From Paraflavitalea soli (lineage in GTDB: Bacteria; Bacteroidota; Bacteroidia; Chitinophagales; Chitinophagaceae): 64,000 nt of DNA. Within the stretch, counting starts at the first letter, position 1. Every line of letters begins with the position of its first letter. The translations under genes were made by a program, and so were the position numbers. The notes under the pieces were generated by a model. It was not told the DNA's origin, searched no databases, and was given only the letters and a program-made list of their open reading frames with translations. Shown here in pieces: positions 1-9,454 of the stretch. The stretch covers positions 124,001 through 188,000 of the forward strand of contig NZ_CP032157.1 of the NCBI RefSeq assembly GCF_003555545.1. The letters are read 5' to 3'.

Positions 1-3000
1 GCACCAGCCAGCGTATGATCCTGGATGGCACCAGGCTGCCGGTAGGTACCAGTGCGAGAACAGTATTGGCCTTAACTGCCAACGCTACCCTCGCCAACCG
101 TGATGTGATCAGTTGGGGCGACCCCGCAGCAACAGGTAATGGGACACGTTATGCCATGGAATTAGGTGGTGGCCAGCGTTCCCTGGAAATATCCAACAGC
201 CGTTACGGCAATACCGGCGGCAATACCATCCTGCCGGGTATTACCAGCTTTACCAATGCTGCCGGTTCAACCAATGCTGCCAACCAGATCAGGGTAAATG
301 GTACCGGTGTAACCAATAGTTTACTTACAGTAGGCAACCAGCCTATTAACACACTTTCACTGCCAGCCGCTTATCTGGGCGATAACGTATTAGGAGGCGG
401 TGGCTGGTATTATAGTGGCCTGATGGGAGATGTGATCGTATACGACAAAGCTCTTACTGCAGTGGAGCATCAACAGGTAGAAACCTACCTGGGCATTAAA
501 TATGGTATTACGCTTAATGCCGGAACAACCGACTATCTCGCTACGGATGGCACTACCAAAGTATGGGATGCCGCAGCCAATGCCACCTATAAGAACAATA
601 TTGCCGGTATCGGCCGGGATGACCTGGAAGGGCTGCAACAAAAGCAGAGCCGCAGTATCAATACCGGTGTGCAACCGGCCATTGGCCTGGGTTCGCTCGA
701 TTCGACCAACAGGGCTAATACAAATACATTTACTGTGGATAGAGCCTATCTCGTGTGGGGTGATGACAATGGTGCTACCACCTTTAAAACAGTCATGACT
801 GGTAATGCCAATGTTAATTACCGCATGACCAGGTTATGGAGGGTGCAGGAAACCGGTACGGTGGGACAAGTAGAAGTAGCTTTCCCTTATGATGCCTTAC
901 CCAACCCAAGACAGTCGTATCTGGTAGTGAGTGCAGATGCCACCATTGACAATGCCGATACCTACATTCCCTTGTATGATATCACCCTCAACGGTAAAAA
1001 GCACTGGGCTGCCAAGGTTGACCTGGCTACCGGTCAATACTTTACGGTGGCTGCCTTTATTAAATCGCCGGGTGGGGTAGGAGCTACTTCCCTGTGGGTG
1101 CGTGCTGACCGAGGGATACAGAATAATACAGACGGCACGCCTGTAGACGTATGGGTGGATTATGGTAACGAAGTAAACAATGCCCGCCAGGTCAGTGCTG
1201 CCATACAGCCTGTATACCAGAATAATGCTACCGACAATATCAATTATAACCCGGTAGTGAAGTTCAATGGTACCAGTCACGTGATGGACCTCGATATCAC
1301 CAAACTGCCCACTGGTCTTGCACCCAGAACATTGATTGGTGTCGGCAGCGTGAATAATATCACCACCAACCATTATATCATTGGTTATGGTGCCGTTGGT
1401 ATAAACCTGGGCAACGGTTTGCTGAGCCAGGCAAGCGGAGTAGCCAACTATATGGGCTATTCTAATGATGTTACCTCTGCTGCTGGTTTCTGGCAACTGA
1501 ATGTGCCGAATGAAATGTTTGGTACTTATGCTGGTAATAACGGGCAGGTGAACCTGTACAGCAAGATGGCTGCTGCCGCTACACCAATTACCAAGCCATG
1601 GAATACCGGCGCCACTGCCGCAAAACTTGGTAACGGTGCGTGGTCTACTGCAGAATACTGGAGCGGCCCCATCAGCGAAGTGATCGTCTTTGACCGTGTA
1701 TTGAGTAACACCGAGCGTCAGCGGGTAAGTACCTACCTGGCCATCAAGAACGGTTACACGATCGACCAGACAACAGCTAATAATAATTATCTCAACACCA
1801 ATAGCACAGTAATCTGGGATGCTACGGCGAATGCCGCATACAAGAATAATATTGCGGGCATTGGCCGTGATGATATAGAAGGACTGGATCAACGACAATC
1901 GAAGAGTATTAACAATGGCGCGATCCTGGCTATTGGATTAGGAACGATCGCAACAGACAACCTGGCGAATACCAACGCGTTTGGCAGTGATACTTCTTAC
2001 CTGCTGTGGGGCAGCAATTCAACAGCACTTACGTTGAGTAATACGGACCTTCCGGCCGTGTTCAGTCAGCGGTTGACACAGGAGTGGAAAACAAGTATCA
2101 GTCATTTCAATAACCAGCTTACGCCGGTCATGATGGAGTTCAACCTTACTGGTGTAACCCATAATGGCACTACTGCGGCTGACTTTACGCTGCTGATCGA
2201 TAATGATGGAGATGGCAATTTCACTACGGGTACGGTACAGCAGATCCCTGCTACCAGCTATGCCGGCAATAAGGTGGTGTTCAATAGTGTGAGCACCCTT
2301 ACGAATGGGGCTGTGTTTACCGTAGCCATCGGACCACAATCGTTGCGGCTGTCTATTAAAGCCGTGTTGCAGGGTGCGTGGAATGGAACGGCCATGCGCA
2401 CTGACCTGAAAGCGGCCAGCGTACTACCGGCCACCGATCCGTATGGACAAGGCACCACACCTTCTGTAGCACCGAATGCTGCCACAGCTGCTGTAGTAGA
2501 TTGGGTACTGGTAGAGCTGCGCGACAATGCCAATCCGGCCACCGTGGTAGCGTCCAGGGCTGCTTTCCTGCTCGCCAATGGTAATATCGTGGATACGAAT
2601 TACCTGCAGCCGGTAGCATTTGCCAATGTGCCCGATGCCGGTTATAGGGTGGCTGTACGGCATCGCAATCACCTTGGAATCATGTCAATGAATACGGCCG
2701 ACTTTAGTTCCGGTGTGGCTACTATTGATTTCTCAGCAGCTGCTACAGTTACGTATGGTACCAATGCCCGTAAAGATCTGGGCGGCGGTGTGTGGGGGCT
2801 GTGGGCTGGTAATGTGGATGGAGATCCATCCATTCGCCATTCGGCCAAACCTTCGGATGCATCAGGTGTGGTGAGTGCTGTGCTTACCCATGCGGGTAAT
2901 ACCACCGCCGATCCTGCGTATACCGGTTTCATTAACGCTTACAGTCCATTCGATGTGAACCTCGATGGCAAGGTATACTATACGGCAGCGCCTTCCGACC

Positions 3001-3086
3001 GGGCTATCATCGTGAATAACGTGAACACTCATCCAGCCAATGTATTCAAGCTGGCAGCATTTGTGATCATGCAACAATTACCTTAA
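1..3086 (+). CDS. Large secreted LamG/DUF8202-type surface protein, 5' partial
   Basis: The reading frame is open from the first bases of the window (TSQR precedes the ATG at 15), so the true start lies upstream. Two copies of one module are visible. Each ends in a concanavalin/LamG-like stretch followed by a DUF8202-type signature: NIAGIGRDDLEGLQQKQS around residues 195-212 and NIAGIGRDDIEGLDQRQS around 620-640. A different C-terminal part (about residues 770-1023) has a predicted beta-rich segment and a dockerin-like DVNLDGKV stretch near the end. No T9SS sorting domain is seen at the C-terminus. The protein is probably exported and cell-surface or matrix associated, with a carbohydrate- or protein-binding role. 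The next gene follows after 36 bp on the same strand and does carry a sorting domain. The exact ligand cannot be read from the sequence. Confidence 0.85.
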   Translation, partial: TSQRMILDGTRLPVGTSARTVLALTANATLANRDVISWGDPAATGNGTRYAMELGGGQRSLEISNSRYGNTGGNTILPGITSFTNAAGSTNAANQIRVNGTGVTNSLLTVGNQPINTLSLPAAYLGDNVLGGGGWYYSGLMGDVIVYDKALTAVEHQQVETYLGIKYGITLNAGTTDYLATDGTTKVWDAAANATYKNNIAGIGRDDLEGLQQKQSRSINTGVQPAIGLGSLDSTNRANTNTFTVDRAYLVWGDDNGATTFKTVMTGNANVNYRMTRLWRVQETGTVGQVEVAFPYDALPNPRQSYLVVSADATIDNADTYIPLYDITLNGKKHWAAKVDLATGQYFTVAAFIKSPGGVGATSLWVRADRGIQNNTDGTPVDVWVDYGNEVNNARQVSAAIQPVYQNNATDNINYNPVVKFNGTSHVMDLDITKLPTGLAPRTLIGVGSVNNITTNHYIIGYGAVGINLGNGLLSQASGVANYMGYSNDVTSAAGFWQLNVPNEMFGTYAGNNGQVNLYSKMAAAATPITKPWNTGATAAKLGNGAWSTAEYWSGPISEVIVFDRVLSNTERQRVSTYLAIKNGYTIDQTTANNNYLNTNSTVIWDATANAAYKNNIAGIGRDDIEGLDQRQSKSINNGAILAIGLGTIATDNLANTNAFGSDTSYLLWGSNSTALTLSNTDLPAVFSQRLTQEWKTSISHFNNQLTPVMMEFNLTGVTHNGTTAADFTLLIDNDGDGNFTTGTVQQIPATSYAGNKVVFNSVSTLTNGAVFTVAIGPQSLRLSIKAVLQGAWNGTAMRTDLKAASVLPATDPYGQGTTPSVAPNAATAAVVDWVLVELRDNANPATVVASRAAFLLANGNIVDTNYLQPVAFANVPDAGYRVAVRHRNHLGIMSMNTADFSSGVATIDFSAAATVTYGTNARKDLGGGVWGLWAGNVDGDPSIRHSAKPSDASGVVSAVLTHAGNTTADPAYTGFINAYSPFDVNLDGKVYYTAAPSDRAIIVNNVNTHPANVFKLAAFVIMQQLP

Positions 3087-3122
3087 AGCAGTGTACCCAC
3101 TGTCTACCATAAAATATGAGCT

Positions 3123-4310
3123 ATGAAAAATATTGTAAGGGTCATATTGATCGTCTTTGTGTTGCTCTCCGTCGCGTTGATGCTCCAGGCGCAACGGCTG
3201 GATGTAACAGTGCGCAATATTGGTTATAACAGGATACAGTTGATGGCGACGGCTACCGGGGCTGGTTTTGCCACGGCGCCTAATAATGCCTGGGGTGATA
3301 TGAACCTCACCTGGCGTATTCCCAAAACGGCCGCTGTTCCGGCGCCCACGCCGCCGCCGGCTCCACCCACAGTGCCCGGCGCCACGCCCGAAATAACAGC
3401 TGAGCAAACGGCTTTTACTGGTGCAGCGCCCCAGAGTATCTTTACGGGAGGGTTGGAACTGGCCATCTTTGATGTAACTACTTTTGGTGGCGTGGATGAT
3501 GGCTTCTGGTATTTTCAGGTCACGGGGTCGGCCCAGACCATACAAAATATAGCCGGGGGCAGTCAGGTGCTGTTGTACGAGTTTACAACCCCCGTGCAAT
3601 GGACCTGTCCCAGCTGTGTTGAACTATTGGTCACTGATGTGCCGGACCTGATGAACCTTGGGGGACTTAGTACCACTTCCTTTATACACAATGGAGGTCT
3701 GAATACAGACGTACTGAATATTGTGACGAATATGGCGCCCTTGCCGGTAGAGTGGCTGTATGTGCGGGCCGAAGCTAAAAGCAATAAGTTTATTGAAGTA
3801 AAATGGGCCACTGCTTCAGAACAAAACAACGCGGGCTTTGAAGTAGAAAGAAGTGAGGATGCCGGTCGTACTTATCATTCCATAGCAAAAGTACCTGGCA
3901 GGGGTAATACTACTTCGGCCTCCTATTATGCACTGAACGATGAACAGGTGTTGCCGGGAATAAAATATTATTACCGGATCAGGCAAACCGACCTGGATGG
4001 CAGGGTGCGCTATTCGGCCATTGCCATGGCAAGCTTAGCAGGTGACCATTACTTTACTGTTGAAGTGAAACCCAATCCCGTCAGGGACCGCCTTTATATG
4101 GATATACAGTCTTCTAAAGATCAGTCGGTACAAGTAGTGGTCCTTGATGCAGCGGGTAAGATCTACCGAATAGAGAAAAGTATCAATGTGGGATCGCGCG
4201 GTACCCGGTACAGTTGTGATGTGGTGGGTTATCCGGCCGGCATGTATGTAGCCAAAGTGATAGCTGCCGATGGTACGGTTCAGTCTGTGAAGTTTGTTAT
4301 AAGCAGGTGA
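3123..4310 (+). CDS. Secreted protein with type IX secretion (Por) C-terminal sorting domain
   Basis: A 395-residue protein with an N-terminal signal peptide (KNIVRVILIVFVLLSVALML, then QAQ). A proline-rich linker lies at about residues 75-90 (PAPTPPPAPP). A domain around 215-300 begins WLYVRAEAKSNKFIEVKWAT and contains EQNNAGFEVERSEDG-like residues, the common Bacteroidota Fn3-like module placed before sorting domains. The last 80 residues (VEVKPNPVRDRLYMDI through GMYVAKV to KFVISR) are a classic T9SS type A sorting domain. The protein is therefore expected to cross the outer membrane through PorV/PorU machinery. It sits 36 bp after the preceding surface protein and is followed by a strong terminator, so the two are probably one unit. 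The function of the N-terminal half is unknown. Confidence 0.88.
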   Translation: MKNIVRVILIVFVLLSVALMLQAQRLDVTVRNIGYNRIQLMATATGAGFATAPNNAWGDMNLTWRIPKTAAVPAPTPPPAPPTVPGATPEITAEQTAFTGAAPQSIFTGGLELAIFDVTTFGGVDDGFWYFQVTGSAQTIQNIAGGSQVLLYEFTTPVQWTCPSCVELLVTDVPDLMNLGGLSTTSFIHNGGLNTDVLNIVTNMAPLPVEWLYVRAEAKSNKFIEVKWATASEQNNAGFEVERSEDAGRTYHSIAKVPGRGNTTSASYYALNDEQVLPGIKYYYRIRQTDLDGRVRYSAIAMASLAGDHYFTVEVKPNPVRDRLYMDIQSSKDQSVQVVVLDAAGKIYRIEKSINVGSRGTRYSCDVVGYPAGMYVAKVIAADGTVQSVKFVISR

Positions 4311-4319
4311 TGTCTATGA

Positions 4320-4348
4320 AAAAGTGAGATACTTCACGTCTCACTTTT
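4320..4348 (+). terminator. Rho-independent terminator after the T9SS cargo gene
   Basis: A perfect 10-bp stem, AAAAGTGAGA (4320-4329) and TCTCACTTTT (4339-4348), with a 9-nt loop. It starts about 10 bp after the stop codon at 4310, and a T-run is built into the 3' arm. Confidence 0.8.
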
Positions 4349-4490
4349 CATTGTTCGCCGCTTTTAAAATAGGTCATTATTCATATTTGGTGGTGAATAA
4401 TGCCTGGGTTTTCTTGTAAAGGTCAACATTTCTCTTCCCGGTGCTTCGTTGTACAATGACGGGCCCGGGGGCGAGATGCAAAGTTTCAAA

Positions 4491-4523
4491 AGGGGCTGTC
4501 TCTTCGGAGACGGCCCCTTTTTT
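4491..4523 (+). terminator. Bidirectional terminator with UUCG tetraloop
   Basis: The stem AGGGGCTGTCTC (4491-4502) pairs with GAGACGGCCCCT (4507-4518) around a TTCG tetraloop. There is one G-U pair and a T-run at 4518-4523. It lies between a plus-strand gene ending at 4310 and a minus-strand gene ending at 4567, and A residues upstream give T residues on the other strand, so it can serve both. Confidence 0.8.
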
Positions 4524-4566
4524 ATACACTATAGCTCCCTGTCAGGTGTCTGGTCATGCCTTATTC

Positions 4567-5508
4567 CTATGGACGTGCGAAATCTACCGTTGGTTTCAGT
4601 ACGCCGGACATTGCATTGTATACAGGTCCGCCGGGAAGGCCTAACGGAATACCATCGGTCATCAGGGTGGCCGGCCCTACGGGGTCATAATTTCCTGTAA
4701 TGAAACGGTTGATGCAGAGGGAATCATGGTGCAAGCCCATTTCCGGGATATTAACGCCGGGACCGGGTGTGATGGCCCCGGGGTAGGAATAGGTAGCCGT
4801 AATAAGGCCTGTTGCTGTGCTGATATCCAGCAGCCGGCCACTGGTACCGGAGACAGCCATTACATACAGCTTGCCGCCCATCGTTACGGTAAGGCCACGC
4901 AGGAAGAGGCTGGGGGAGAGGAAATTGGGCAAACAATTGACTGTTGGAGCGCCTGGTATGCCCAGTTTTACCACCCGGTTGTTGGGATTGGCCGTACCGC
5001 GGTTAATGGCATAGAAGGCACCTGTAGTAGGGTCACGTTCTACATCACTCAGGTTAAGTGCCAGTCCGCAAGAGTTTATCGGTGCCACTACGGTAATACA
5101 ATTGGGGTCGATGAACTTCAGTATCTGGTTTGCGGGCGAACTGGGGGCTATGCCCGTAGTGCCCCAAAATGTATTGCTGGTGGGATCGTAAGACAGGCCG
5201 GTAGCAAAACGAATAGGAGCGCCACCACAAGTGAGCAGTTGATTGGTGCCCAGGCTGCCGAGTACAGGTGTTACCACTACCGATCCGGTAACAGGTGAAC
5301 CGCTTACTTTATACAGGAAGCTATTGCCGGTAGCCGGATCAATGGCCAGGTTATACATCGCAGGCTGGCAGGGCGCCGCTACAGCCAGTGCCTGCTTGCC
5401 GGATTCACCGGCGGGTGGCAGGGGATCGGGGCTTTCAGTTGTTTGCTTTTTACAGGCCGCTACCAATAGCAGCGCTGCTGCGATGGTAGCAAGGTGGATA
5501 CTTTTCAT
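4567..5508 (-). CDS. Lipoprotein with predicted beta-propeller-like repeats
   Basis: The start is placed at the ATG at 5508, which gives MKSIHLATIAAALLLVAACK, a textbook lipoprotein signal ending in the lipobox VAAC. An upstream ATG would add 12 basic residues before the signal. The mature 290 or so residues contain repeating phrases of the type LAIDPATGNSFLYKV, LSYDPTSNTFWGTTG and VERDPTTGAFYAINRG, spaced like blades of a propeller. The protein is probably anchored in the inner or outer membrane. No catalytic residues are recognised and I cannot assign a function. It stands alone between two terminator-like hairpins. Confidence 0.75.
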   Translation of the reverse strand: MKSIHLATIAAALLLVAACKKQTTESPDPLPPAGESGKQALAVAAPCQPAMYNLAIDPATGNSFLYKVSGSPVTGSVVVTPVLGSLGTNQLLTCGGAPIRFATGLSYDPTSNTFWGTTGIAPSSPANQILKFIDPNCITVVAPINSCGLALNLSDVERDPTTGAFYAINRGTANPNNRVVKLGIPGAPTVNCLPNFLSPSLFLRGLTVTMGGKLYVMAVSGTSGRLLDISTATGLITATYSYPGAITPGPGVNIPEMGLHHDSLCINRFITGNYDPVGPATLMTDGIPLGLPGGPVYNAMSGVLKPTVDFARP

Positions 5509-5773
5509 ATACAAGGTGTTAATGGTTCGCCTTCTTTTTCGCATTCCGGCATTGCGCCCTACTCTGTTAATGGATTTTTGGGATACTCCATGGGTAATGG
5601 CAATAAAAGGTCTGGTACTGTTGCCAGCGCCCGGGGCAGAGATCCATAAACCTGGAGAGGATTGCTGTAGTTGCTAACTGTGCGATGCGTAGTGTATGAT
5701 CAAATATAGTATAATTATCGGATATGGGTAATCGTAATTACCGCAAATTTATGATGCATTCGGCTGGCGGGTT

Positions 5774-5806
5774 AAGGGCTATCCCGATAGTTTGGGGACA
5801 GCCCTT
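5774..5806 (-). terminator. Hairpin downstream of the lyase-like gene
   Basis: AAGGGCTATCCC (5774-5785) pairs with GGGACAGCCCTT (5795-5806) with one mismatch and a 9-nt loop. It lies 41 bp past the stop codon of the minus-strand gene that ends at 5847. A T-run follows the hairpin only on the plus strand, so its use on the minus strand is less certain. Confidence 0.5.
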
Positions 5807-5846
5807 TTTAAAAAAGATGCTGTTGCCTTGTCTCCTTCGCTGCCGG

Positions 5847-7442
5847 TTATTGCCTGATCAGTTGCCGGGTAACCTGTTTGTCCTTTTGTACAAGCCGCAG
5901 GATATAGGTGCCTGCTGCGATGGTAGTGTGATCCAGCGTCACACGGTGATTGCCTTTGTTGAGATGGCCGTTCACCAGTATGGCCACCGCTCTTCCTGCC
6001 TGATCAAACACCGTAAGATTGGTAGCTCCGCCTTCCGGCAGGGCCAGGTCGATGACTGTGTTGCTTCCTGAAGTGGGATTTTGAAAGCGTAGGTTCATCG
6101 TTGTTGGGCTGGGTTCCTGAATGGAAGAAGTGGTCCTTACTGGTGTCAATACTTCCCGGGCACCTGCCAGGCTTACCAATTGGAATTGTTGGTTGGTGCC
6201 TCCATTCCAGGTTCTTTGCTGTACAGCTGCGCCGTCGGCGGTGGAACTGCCTGCTACTTCTGCTACCTTACCACTGTTGCGGTTTACAATACGATAATAG
6301 CCGTCGCCATTGTCTACCAGCTGCCATTCATCGTTGGTGGTACTGCCGCCATACGTATACTGAAAAATGGTAGCTCCATCGCTGGTTGATGCACTTTGCA
6401 CCACCATGTCTTTTGCACTGTTGCGGTTAATGATGCGGTAGTAGCCGCTGCCAATGCTCAGTAATTCCCATTCGTCATTTGTGGCGCTGCCACCATACGT
6501 GTATTGTATCACTGCTGCGCTGTTGGCTGTGGAAGCGCTTTGTACTACCAGCGCCTTGCCGCTATGCCGGGGCGTAAGGCGGTAGTAACCGGAGAAAGTA
6601 CCGCCACCACCGGAGCCCACATCACTGGGGCATTGGGAGGCGCTGCTTTCCGATACGCAGAAGTCGGCAAACCGTACCTGTTCATCACGCAGTCCCGTAC
6701 TGTTCTTGGAGCGGTATACGCCCCATTTGGGACGGTTGTGGCCACCATCAGTACGCCACATATCAATGCCGCTGGTCTTGCTGTAACTCAGCAGTGTGGC
6801 GCCATCGCTTACTCTCTTGAGCGTAATTTCAAAGGAGCCATTGTCGCTGCTGGTGTATTTTACATAGGCTTCCACCCAGACGCCTTTGAAGGGCGCCAGG
6901 TCTACCGAAGTAAGTTTGCCGAGGTCTACCGATCCTGCTTCGTCGCCGCCATCGTGAATGATCTCCAGTACGGAGGCCCTGGGCGTGATGGTGATCAGCG
7001 GTGCGCCGGCATCTCCGGTGTAGGCCTTGATCTGGAAGATATGGCAGAAAGAAGAGCCGCCGATAAAGTTTGCATCCAGTTTGAATTTCCAGCGATAGTA
7101 TGCTGTTTGCCCCTCTGTATGCTGCGTGGTGCTGTTATTGCCTTTGATCTCCATCCGCACCCGGTCGAGGTTGGTGCAGCGATCGTTGTCGTCCACAATA
7201 TGACTGTGGAATACAAACACATTCTTATTCAGTTGTGCATCGAAGGCCTGCGTTACATGCGGGCCGAAAGAGCCATGTACGCAGTCAGGATTTTCATGCG
7301 CAAAGCCTGCGGCAGTAATGACCGGATAGCCGCTGCCTGAGCTGCCGGTGGCTGTAAGTGTGGTTTGTGATTGCGAAGCAATCGAAAAAAAGGTGCATAG
7401 TACAAGCAATAGACGGCTAACTGAGCCATAGAATTGGTTCAT
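5847..7442 (-). CDS. Secreted polysaccharide-lyase-like protein with ricin-type lectin repeats and T9SS sorting domain
   Basis: Domain order over 531 residues: signal peptide (about 1-27, ending IASQSQ); a jelly-roll domain (about 30-275); three ricin-B-type lectin repeats (about 284-425); and a type A T9SS sorting domain (about 455-531, ending VTRQLIRQ). In the jelly roll, AYYRWKFKLDANFIGG and LITITPRASVLEIIHDGG resemble concanavalin-like polysaccharide lyases of the heparin lyase I type. In the lectin part the phrase GYYRI.NRNSGK recurs with QYTYGG. The protein is expected at the cell surface or outside the cell. Substrate and even catalytic activity are inference; the lyase assignment is by overall resemblance only. 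It is divergent from the BlaI operon at 7693. Confidence 0.75.
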   Translation of the reverse strand: MNQFYGSVSRLLLVLCTFFSIASQSQTTLTATGSSGSGYPVITAAGFAHENPDCVHGSFGPHVTQAFDAQLNKNVFVFHSHIVDDNDRCTNLDRVRMEIKGNNSTTQHTEGQTAYYRWKFKLDANFIGGSSFCHIFQIKAYTGDAGAPLITITPRASVLEIIHDGGDEAGSVDLGKLTSVDLAPFKGVWVEAYVKYTSSDNGSFEITLKRVSDGATLLSYSKTSGIDMWRTDGGHNRPKWGVYRSKNSTGLRDEQVRFADFCVSESSASQCPSDVGSGGGGTFSGYYRLTPRHSGKALVVQSASTANSAAVIQYTYGGSATNDEWELLSIGSGYYRIINRNSAKDMVVQSASTSDGATIFQYTYGGSTTNDEWQLVDNGDGYYRIVNRNSGKVAEVAGSSTADGAAVQQRTWNGGTNQQFQLVSLAGAREVLTPVRTTSSIQEPSPTTMNLRFQNPTSGSNTVIDLALPEGGATNLTVFDQAGRAVAILVNGHLNKGNHRVTLDHTTIAAGTYILRLVQKDKQVTRQLIRQ

Positions 7443-7643
7443 GTGATGAAGGTTGAAATGGTAAAAAATAGAATAGCTGCCTGGTAATGGTTTACCAGAT
7501 CTTACAATAAACAGGGAAGGATACAGAAAGGAGACAGTATTGCAGGCAATCTTTCCTGTTACTAACTAACGAATAATAATTGGGAGAAAGCAGGTGCTTC
7601 TTTGCTATTCATTCAGCGATATTGGCGGGCATGTTAAGAATAA

Positions 7644-7659
7644 AACTACAATTGTAGTT
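7644..7659. promoter_or_regulatory. Palindromic BlaI/MecI-type operator
   Basis: The 16-bp perfect palindrome AACTACAATTGTAGTT lies 34 bp before the start of a BlaI-family repressor. It contains the TACA/TGTA half-sites typical of BlaI/MecI operators. A second, looser pair (TTACAA around 7666 and TTGTAG at 7686) overlaps the predicted promoter. Autorepression is the expected role. Confidence 0.7.
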
Positions 7660-7688
7660 GTTTAATTACAATAATAGTTCTATACTTG
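7658..7688 (+). promoter_or_regulatory. Bacteroidota-type promoter for the BlaI operon
   Basis: TTG at 7658-7660 (the -33 position) and TATACTTG at 7681-7688 (matching the TAnnTTTG -7 box in most positions) are separated by 20 bp, the normal spacing in this phylum. Transcription would begin near 7693, which is also the A of the start codon. Confidence 0.5.
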
Positions 7689-7692
7689 TAGT

Positions 7693-8058
7693 ATGAAACG
7701 TAGGCTCAGCGAAAAAGAAGAGTCCCTCATGCAGATTGTGTGGGATCGGAAGCACGCATTTGCCAAAGAGGTGCGGGAGGCATTGCCCGATCCCAAACCC
7801 CATATCAATACAGTGGCCACCATGATGCGCCGCCTGGCAGATAAAGGCTTTCTAACAATCGAGGATTTCGGCAGCACATACCGGTACCTGCCTGCGATGA
7901 CGAAAAAGGAGTATACCAATCTCTTTGTAAAACCTTTACTGGCCGGCCTCTTTGGCAATTCTATTAAAAATGCCGTCACTTTTTTCGCCGAAGAAGAAGA
8001 GATATCTGCGGCTGAACTGAAGGAGATATTAAAAATGATAGAGAAGAAAAGAAAATAA
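7693..8058 (+). CDS. BlaI/MecI/CopY-family transcriptional repressor
   Basis: A 121-residue winged-helix protein of normal family length. The N-terminus KRRLSEKEESLMQIVW aligns with the usual BlaI start, and HINTVATMMRRLADKGFL is the recognition-helix region. The C-terminal half (about 80-121) is the dimerisation and cleavage part, ending in a glutamate-rich helix. BlaI proteins repress their own operon until the partner M56 membrane protease triggers cleavage. The partner starts directly after the stop codon (TAA then ATG, no gap), so the two are translationally coupled. A palindromic operator lies just upstream. There is no room for a ribosome binding site between the predicted -7 box and the ATG. 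Confidence 0.93.
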   Translation: MKRRLSEKEESLMQIVWDRKHAFAKEVREALPDPKPHINTVATMMRRLADKGFLTIEDFGSTYRYLPAMTKKEYTNLFVKPLLAGLFGNSIKNAVTFFAEEEEISAAELKEILKMIEKKRK

Positions 8059-9435
8059 ATGATGAGCGCCTTTTTTACTTATTTCCTGCAGATCAATATG
8101 GCACTGGCGGTATTAGTAATTGCTTATTATGTTCTCTTGCGCAAGGTGAAACTTCTTTTGTTAAATCGTTGTATCCTATTGTTAATACTGGTCGTAAGTG
8201 CCGGCCTCCCTTTTTGTCCGGCAATAACGTATAAGTCCGGTATAACGCATGTACAGGAGGATCGACTGTCTCCAGGAAATAAGGACAATAGATCAGGCGC
8301 CATTCTTTTCCCGTCAACTGTGAAAAACGCAACGGAGGGTAATGTCAAAAACATTTATAGAGGATTGCTTATTGTATATGGGTTCATTTCCCTGGTTCTT
8401 ATTGTAAAACTTATCGTTCAGGTGGCCAGTATAAAACGGATCATCCGGAACAGCGATCAAATAAAAGAGGAGGGACTGGTTTATTGTAGAACGGAAAAGT
8501 ATGCGGCTCCCTTTTCGTTCTTTACATACATTGTTCTTCCAAAAGAACTGGATGCTGCTTATCCCCAGGTGTTGGTACATGAGCAGGCCCATGCCAGGCA
8601 ATGGCATAGTGTTGACGCGCTACTAAGTGAACTGGTTTGTGCATTGCTCTGGATAAATCCCATAGTATACCTGTACCGGAAGCTGGTAAAAGCCAACCTG
8701 GAGTTCTTGGCAGATGAAGCCGTATTAAGTACCGGGGCCGATGCCCCTGCTTACCAGTTGAGCTTATTGCAATATGCATTGAAAGCTTCCGGTAACACCG
8801 TCATGAGTAGCTTCTATTCATCAACGATCAAAAGCCGTATCAGGATGATGAATGCAGAGCGACCCTATGCCCGCGGGAAGATCAGTTATTGTTTGATAGT
8901 ACCGGTATTGGTGGCTGTATACCTCTGTATTATTCCGCCCAGGGCAATTCCCAGGGAGGTTGCCATGCGGCAAAGCCTCTCCAACAGGCTTCCGGGAAAT
9001 AACATGGGTAATGATAAAGGAAAAGATACAAAGGCTGCTTCTGTACTCAGGAAAGAGAGCAAACTAAAGGGTATTCCTAAGCAAAGCAATGTTTTTGCAA
9101 AGGAGCGGCTAAAGCCTACGATCGTAGAAAATACCAGCACCGTCTCCACACTTTATATAGATGCAAGAACCGATACCGTCAGAATCAATTTAAGACCCGC
9201 GGAGCAGCCAATCATGCAGCCATTTACAGGTCTTTACCTGATCGGTGATAAAACGTATTCAGAACCGGAACTCCGGAAGGCCGTAGAACAGGCAGGTCAA
9301 TTGGTGATCATATTGCCAGCTAAGCCCCGGATCGCTTATTATTCTCCGGGTAGTGCAGATGCCATTCAACGCTGGGGTAGCCAGGCTGAAAAAGGGATAG
9401 TACAGGTAGAACCTATCACGATCGCTGGTCTGTAA
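8059..9435 (+). CDS. M56-family membrane metallopeptidase (BlaR1-like sensor)
   Basis: A 458-residue protein with hydrophobic segments near residues 5-25, 35-55, 100-125 and 275-295. The zinc site is HEQAH (174-178), with LEFLADEAVL about 40 residues further giving the third-ligand region. This is the layout of the M56 peptidase domain of BlaR1/MecR1. The C-terminal part (after about 300) is not a beta-lactamase-like sensor; it is a low-complexity lysine-rich linker followed by a short domain of unknown role. It probably cleaves or inactivates the BlaI repressor encoded immediately before it. What signal it senses is unknown. The TlpA-like gene follows after 19 bp. Confidence 0.9.
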   Translation: MMSAFFTYFLQINMALAVLVIAYYVLLRKVKLLLLNRCILLLILVVSAGLPFCPAITYKSGITHVQEDRLSPGNKDNRSGAILFPSTVKNATEGNVKNIYRGLLIVYGFISLVLIVKLIVQVASIKRIIRNSDQIKEEGLVYCRTEKYAAPFSFFTYIVLPKELDAAYPQVLVHEQAHARQWHSVDALLSELVCALLWINPIVYLYRKLVKANLEFLADEAVLSTGADAPAYQLSLLQYALKASGNTVMSSFYSSTIKSRIRMMNAERPYARGKISYCLIVPVLVAVYLCIIPPRAIPREVAMRQSLSNRLPGNNMGNDKGKDTKAASVLRKESKLKGIPKQSNVFAKERLKPTIVENTSTVSTLYIDARTDTVRINLRPAEQPIMQPFTGLYLIGDKTYSEPELRKAVEQAGQLVIILPAKPRIAYYSPGSADAIQRWGSQAEKGIVQVEPITIAGL

Positions 9436-9454
9436 TCCATAAACTTTAATATAT

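Noticed and set aside
897-1898. Long minus-strand open frame
   Set aside because: It lies antisense to the LamG/DUF8202 gene and has no recognisable motif. It is explained by the codon bias of the real gene.
4441-4700. Two short plus-strand frames
   Set aside because: They run through the bidirectional terminator and the end of the lipoprotein gene.
6504-7340. 278-codon plus-strand open frame
   Set aside because: Antisense to the lyase-like/lectin gene, without motifs.
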